Source of the DNA: Algoriphagus sp.
Lineage (GTDB): Bacteria; Bacteroidota; Bacteroidia; Cytophagales; Cyclobacteriaceae
Direction: 5' to 3'
Assembly (NCBI RefSeq): GCF_013373065.1
Contig: NZ_JABXIN010000003.1
Location: 1 to 64,000 of the forward strand
Length of the DNA: 64,000 bases
The translations under genes were made by a program, and so were the position numbers. Positions 63,626-64,000 of the stretch are shown piece after piece (within the stretch, counting starts at the first letter, position 1; every line of letters starts with the position of its first letter). Under the pieces are notes generated by a model. It had not been told where the DNA came from, did not search any database, and saw nothing but the letters and a program-made list of their open reading frames with translations.

Positions 63626-64000
63626 TTAAAAGAATTTCAACTGGGCTTTGTCTGCTTGAATTTCAGCTTTCTCAAGCTTGAGAAGTTTCTTTTTCGCTTC
63701 TAAACCACCAGCATATCCGACCAATGAACCGTCTGAACCAATGATTCTGTGACAGGGAATCAGGATTGAAATGGCATTTGCACCATTAGCCGAAGCTACG
63801 GCTCGAATCGCGTCTGTATTTCCCAAATCCTTAGAAAGTTGAAGGTAGGATCGGATTTCCCCATAGGGTATTTCAGTCAGTTTTTTCCATACTTCTTTTT
63901 GAAAACTAGTTCCAACCGGTAAAAGTGGAATGTTAAATTGGGTAAGCTCTCCAGCAAAATAGGCTTCAAGTTGGCCTATAGTTTCTTTTGCTACTTTAGT
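63626..64000 (-). CDS. ogt: Methylated-DNA--protein-cysteine methyltransferase, C-terminal part
   Basis: The last 125 codons lie in the window; the start is off the right edge. The frame shows GTSFQKEVWKKLTEIPYGEI, a DNA-binding helix region, and the alkyl-acceptor motif IPCHRIIG followed by GYAGGLEAKKKLL. The protein repairs O6-alkylguanine by moving the alkyl group to its own cysteine and is inactivated by it. It converges on ackA with only 7 bases between stops. ogt or ada-type naming depends on the missing N-terminus. Confidence 0.92.
   Translation of the reverse strand, partial: TKVAKETIGQLEAYFAGELTQFNIPLLPVGTSFQKEVWKKLTEIPYGEIRSYLQLSKDLGNTDAIRAVASANGANAISILIPCHRIIGSDGSLVGYAGGLEAKKKLLKLEKAEIQADKAQLKFF

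Noticed and set aside
1..64000. Search for tRNA, rRNA, insertion sequences, phage genes, restriction or defence systems.
   Set aside because: All gaps are under about 200 bases and none holds a tRNA-like fold; no transposase, integrase, nuclease-defence or toxin-antitoxin gene is recognisable.

Overview
The window looks like chromosomal DNA from a Bacteroidota bacterium, most likely of the Cytophagales/Cyclobacteriaceae type (Algoriphagus-like). The evidence is three type IX secretion (T9SS) genes (porU, porV, sprA), Bacteroidota-only families (DUF4494, DUF4837, DUF4292), an AT-leaning composition, and promoters of the Bacteroidota form TTTG-N19-TAnnTTTG. Coding density is very high. No gap exceeds 300 bases, and I see no tRNA, rRNA, CRISPR array, insertion sequence or prophage.

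Layout. 1-6.4 kb: start of rsfS, birA, ahcY, a lipoprotein, a DECR1-like short-chain reductase, a PAS protein with a kinase-type histidine helix but no ATPase domain, an HD-domain protein and DUF4494. 6.6-15.7 kb: patatin-like membrane lipase, Mpo1-like protein, FAD oxidoreductase, NhaC antiporter plus RNase D-like exonuclease, YigZ, and a three-gene surface-sugar cluster (FdtA-like isomerase, acyltransferase, glycosyltransferase). 15.7-22.7 kb: a tight five-gene minus-strand operon of MBL hydrolase, pssA, porU, porV and an M16-like protein without the zinc motif. 22.8-28 kb: FAD oxidoreductase, a large TolB-propeller/outer-membrane-barrel protein and YicC. 28-43.2 kb (minus strand): DUF4837, malic enzyme, ruvA, sprA, gcvH, VanZ-like, two tandem TonB paralogues and an N-acyl-D-amino-acid deacylase. 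43.4-52.7 kb (minus strand): an envelope block of crotonase, flippase, TPR protein, DUF4292, EnvC-like protein, TatA, GatA and a LysM lytic transglycosylase. 52.8-64 kb: isocitrate dehydrogenase, glycosyltransferase plus DegT aminotransferase, CHAD protein, a tiny Gly-rich lipoprotein, a VOC lipoprotein, DUF819, pta-ackA and the end of an ogt-like gene.

How it fits together. Most genes serve envelope construction: T9SS translocon (SprA), shuttle (PorV) and sortase (PorU), phospholipid synthesis, TonB energisation, cell-wall remodelling, and polysaccharide assembly and flipping. The rest is central carbon and acetate metabolism (icd, maeB, pta-ackA, gcvH), methyl-cycle recycling (ahcY) and fatty-acid enzymes (crotonase, DECR-like reductase).

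I did not find a clearly new multi-gene system. The best leads are the gluzincin-like/propeller/Omp85-like fusion, the porU-porV operon carrying pssA and an R/Y-type M16 protein, the kinase-less PAS-histidine protein, an isocitrate dehydrogenase with NAD-type residues, and several uncharacterised palindromes in promoter gaps.
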